Assembly (NCBI RefSeq): GCF_018129985.1
Contig: NZ_JAFCKT010000004.1
Coordinates: forward strand, 1 to 64,000
Reading direction: 5' to 3'
Length of the DNA stretch: 64,000 bases
Source of the DNA: Bradyrhizobium sp. SZCCT0148
GTDB taxonomy: Bacteria; Pseudomonadota; Alphaproteobacteria; Rhizobiales; Xanthobacteraceae
The notes beneath the pieces are model-generated. The model saw only the letters and a program-made list of their open reading frames with translations, was not told where the DNA came from and made no database searches. Position 1 is the stretch's first letter, and each line of letters opens with the position of its first letter. Positions 63,077 through 64,000 of this stretch are shown here, piece by piece. Both the position numbers and the translations under genes were made by a program.

Positions 63077-64000
63077 ATGGGACCGCGGGTCAGCACGAGC
63101 ATATTGGCCGATCGCCTCACCGGCATGATCGGCCCGCGCGCGAGCGTTGCGCGCGGCGTGCTCGATCAGCATGGGCAGAGCGAATCGCACTATCGTAATT
63201 TGCCGCCCGACATCGTCGTCTTCCCCGAAACGACGCAGGAGGTCGCCCAGATCGTCAAGCTCTGCGCGAGCTCGGGTATGCCCATCGTTCCGTTCGGTGC
63301 GGGAACCTCGCTGGAAGGCAACGCGGCCGCAATTGCCGGCGGCGTCTGCTTCGACTTCGCACGCATGAACAAGGTGCTGACGGTGCACGACAGCGACATG
63401 GACGTCGTCGTTCAGCCCGGCATCACCCGCAAGCAGCTCAATGCCGAGCTGCGCAACACCGGGCTCTTCTTTCCGATCGACCCCGGTGCCGACGCCTCGA
63501 TCGGGGGCATGACCTCGACGCGGGCCTCCGGCACCATGGCCGTGCGCTACGGCACCATGAAGGACAATGTCATGGCGCTGGAGGTGGTGCTGGCCGACGG
63601 CCGTATCATCCGCACTGCGAAGCGTGCGCGGAAGTCGGCCGCCGGCTATGACCTCACTCGCCTGTTCGTCGGTGCGGAAGGAACGCTTGGCGTGATCACC
63701 GAGATCACCCTGAAAGTGCATCCCGTACCGCAAGCGATCTCGGCCGCCGTCTGCAGCTTCGACACGCTGCATGATGCCGTCAACACCGCGATCTCGGTGA
63801 TCCAATCGGCGATCCCCGTCGCGCGCATCGAGCTGCTCGACGACGTCATGATGCGCGGCATCAATGCCTACGCCAAGCTCGGCTATCGCGAAGCGCCCAC
63901 CTTGTTCTTCGAGTTCCACGGCTCCGAGTCCTCCGTTGCCGAGCAGGCCGAAGCCGCGCAGGCGATCGCGGCCGACCACAGCGGCCACGGCTTTGCCTGG
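63077..64000 (+). CDS. FAD-linked oxidase (D-lactate/glycolate dehydrogenase-like), truncated by the window end
   Basis: Reads without a stop from ATG 63077 (AAGG just upstream) to the last base, 308 codons. The FAD-binding type 4 domain is clear: PFGAGTSLEGN, VQPGITRKQLN, FFPIDPGADASIGGM and GAEGTLGVITEITL. The family includes D-lactate dehydrogenase (cytochrome) and GlcD. Its C-terminal half lies beyond the window. It is the sixth gene of the ring-cleavage operon and could oxidise a hydroxyacid derived from the same substrate. Confidence 0.85.
   Translation, partial: MGPRVSTSILADRLTGMIGPRASVARGVLDQHGQSESHYRNLPPDIVVFPETTQEVAQIVKLCASSGMPIVPFGAGTSLEGNAAAIAGGVCFDFARMNKVLTVHDSDMDVVVQPGITRKQLNAELRNTGLFFPIDPGADASIGGMTSTRASGTMAVRYGTMKDNVMALEVVLADGRIIRTAKRARKSAAGYDLTRLFVGAEGTLGVITEITLKVHPVPQAISAAVCSFDTLHDAVNTAISVIQSAIPVARIELLDDVMMRGINAYAKLGYREAPTLFFEFHGSESSVAEQAEAAQAIAADHSGHGFAW

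Overview
The window is 64 kb of GC-rich DNA with alphaproteobacterial character, most likely Bradyrhizobium or a close relative in the Nitrobacteraceae. Supporting signs are the complete soxXYZABCD-type locus with an ArsR-family SoxR, many high-affinity ABC importers arranged as catabolic islands, two TonB receptors, and dispersed intergenic repeats of a kind I recall from Bradyrhizobium and Rhodopseudomonas. That taxonomic call is an inference from gene content and base composition. No rRNA, tRNA, CRISPR array, integrase or transposase was seen. This is accessory catabolic chromosome rather than a prophage or an obvious integrative element.

Layout. (1) 0.2-9.8 kb, minus strand: one long operon with a PotD-like binding protein, two permeases, an ATPase, a three-subunit molybdenum hydroxylase (2Fe-2S, molybdopterin and FAD subunits, form II CoxL type) and an amidase. 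It looks like uptake and hydroxylation/hydrolysis of an unknown nitrogenous compound. (2) 10.2-18.9 kb: an unusual set comprising a HEAT-repeat protein, a 77-residue AprB-like ferredoxin, an AprA-like flavoprotein, a ferredoxin-NADP reductase, a DUF971 protein, a Crp/Fnr regulator, and a sulfonate/nitrate-type ABC importer whose binding protein carries a C-terminal NosL-like domain. A shared CAACTA-containing element lies before three of its transcription units. This is my main candidate for an undescribed system. (3) 19.2-28.3 kb: a LacI-controlled carbohydrate island with an ABC importer, two dehydrogenases (MDR and SDR), a PfkB kinase and a LacD-family aldolase, which together suggest polyol or ketose uptake, oxidation, phosphorylation and aldol cleavage.

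(4) 28.5-41.6 kb: the sox thiosulfate-oxidation locus. soxX-Y-Z-A-B-C-D runs leftward into two exported DsrE-like proteins, an alpha/beta hydrolase and a YeeE/YedE transporter. soxW, a hypothetical periplasmic protein, soxV, soxS, soxR and a second YeeE/YedE transporter lie to the right. Three AT-rich operator-like elements sit in the intergenic spaces, and one matches ATTC-N8-GAAT, the motif reported for the related sulfide sensor SqrR. (5) 41.9-49.9 kb: a small exported protein, a TonB receptor overlapping a NiCoT nickel/cobalt permease with a perfect GTATGA-N16-TCATAC NikR-type operator, a siderophore-type TonB receptor, and a Bug-type binding protein. (6) 50.2-57.3 kb: surface-glycan genes (GNAT/CelD-like protein, FAD monooxygenase-like protein, flippase, GT4 glycosyltransferase, GINT-like protein). 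(7) 57.4-64 kb: a LysR regulator diverging from an aromatic ring-cleavage operon (Dabb protein, maleylacetate reductase, amidohydrolase, 3-hydroxyisobutyrate-dehydrogenase-like protein, hydroxyquinol-type intradiol dioxygenase, and an FAD-linked oxidase running off the window). The ring-cleavage arm would yield maleylacetate and then 3-oxoadipate.

Functions are assigned from motifs and family resemblance read by eye. Substrates of the transporters and of the molybdenum hydroxylase are not determined by the sequence.
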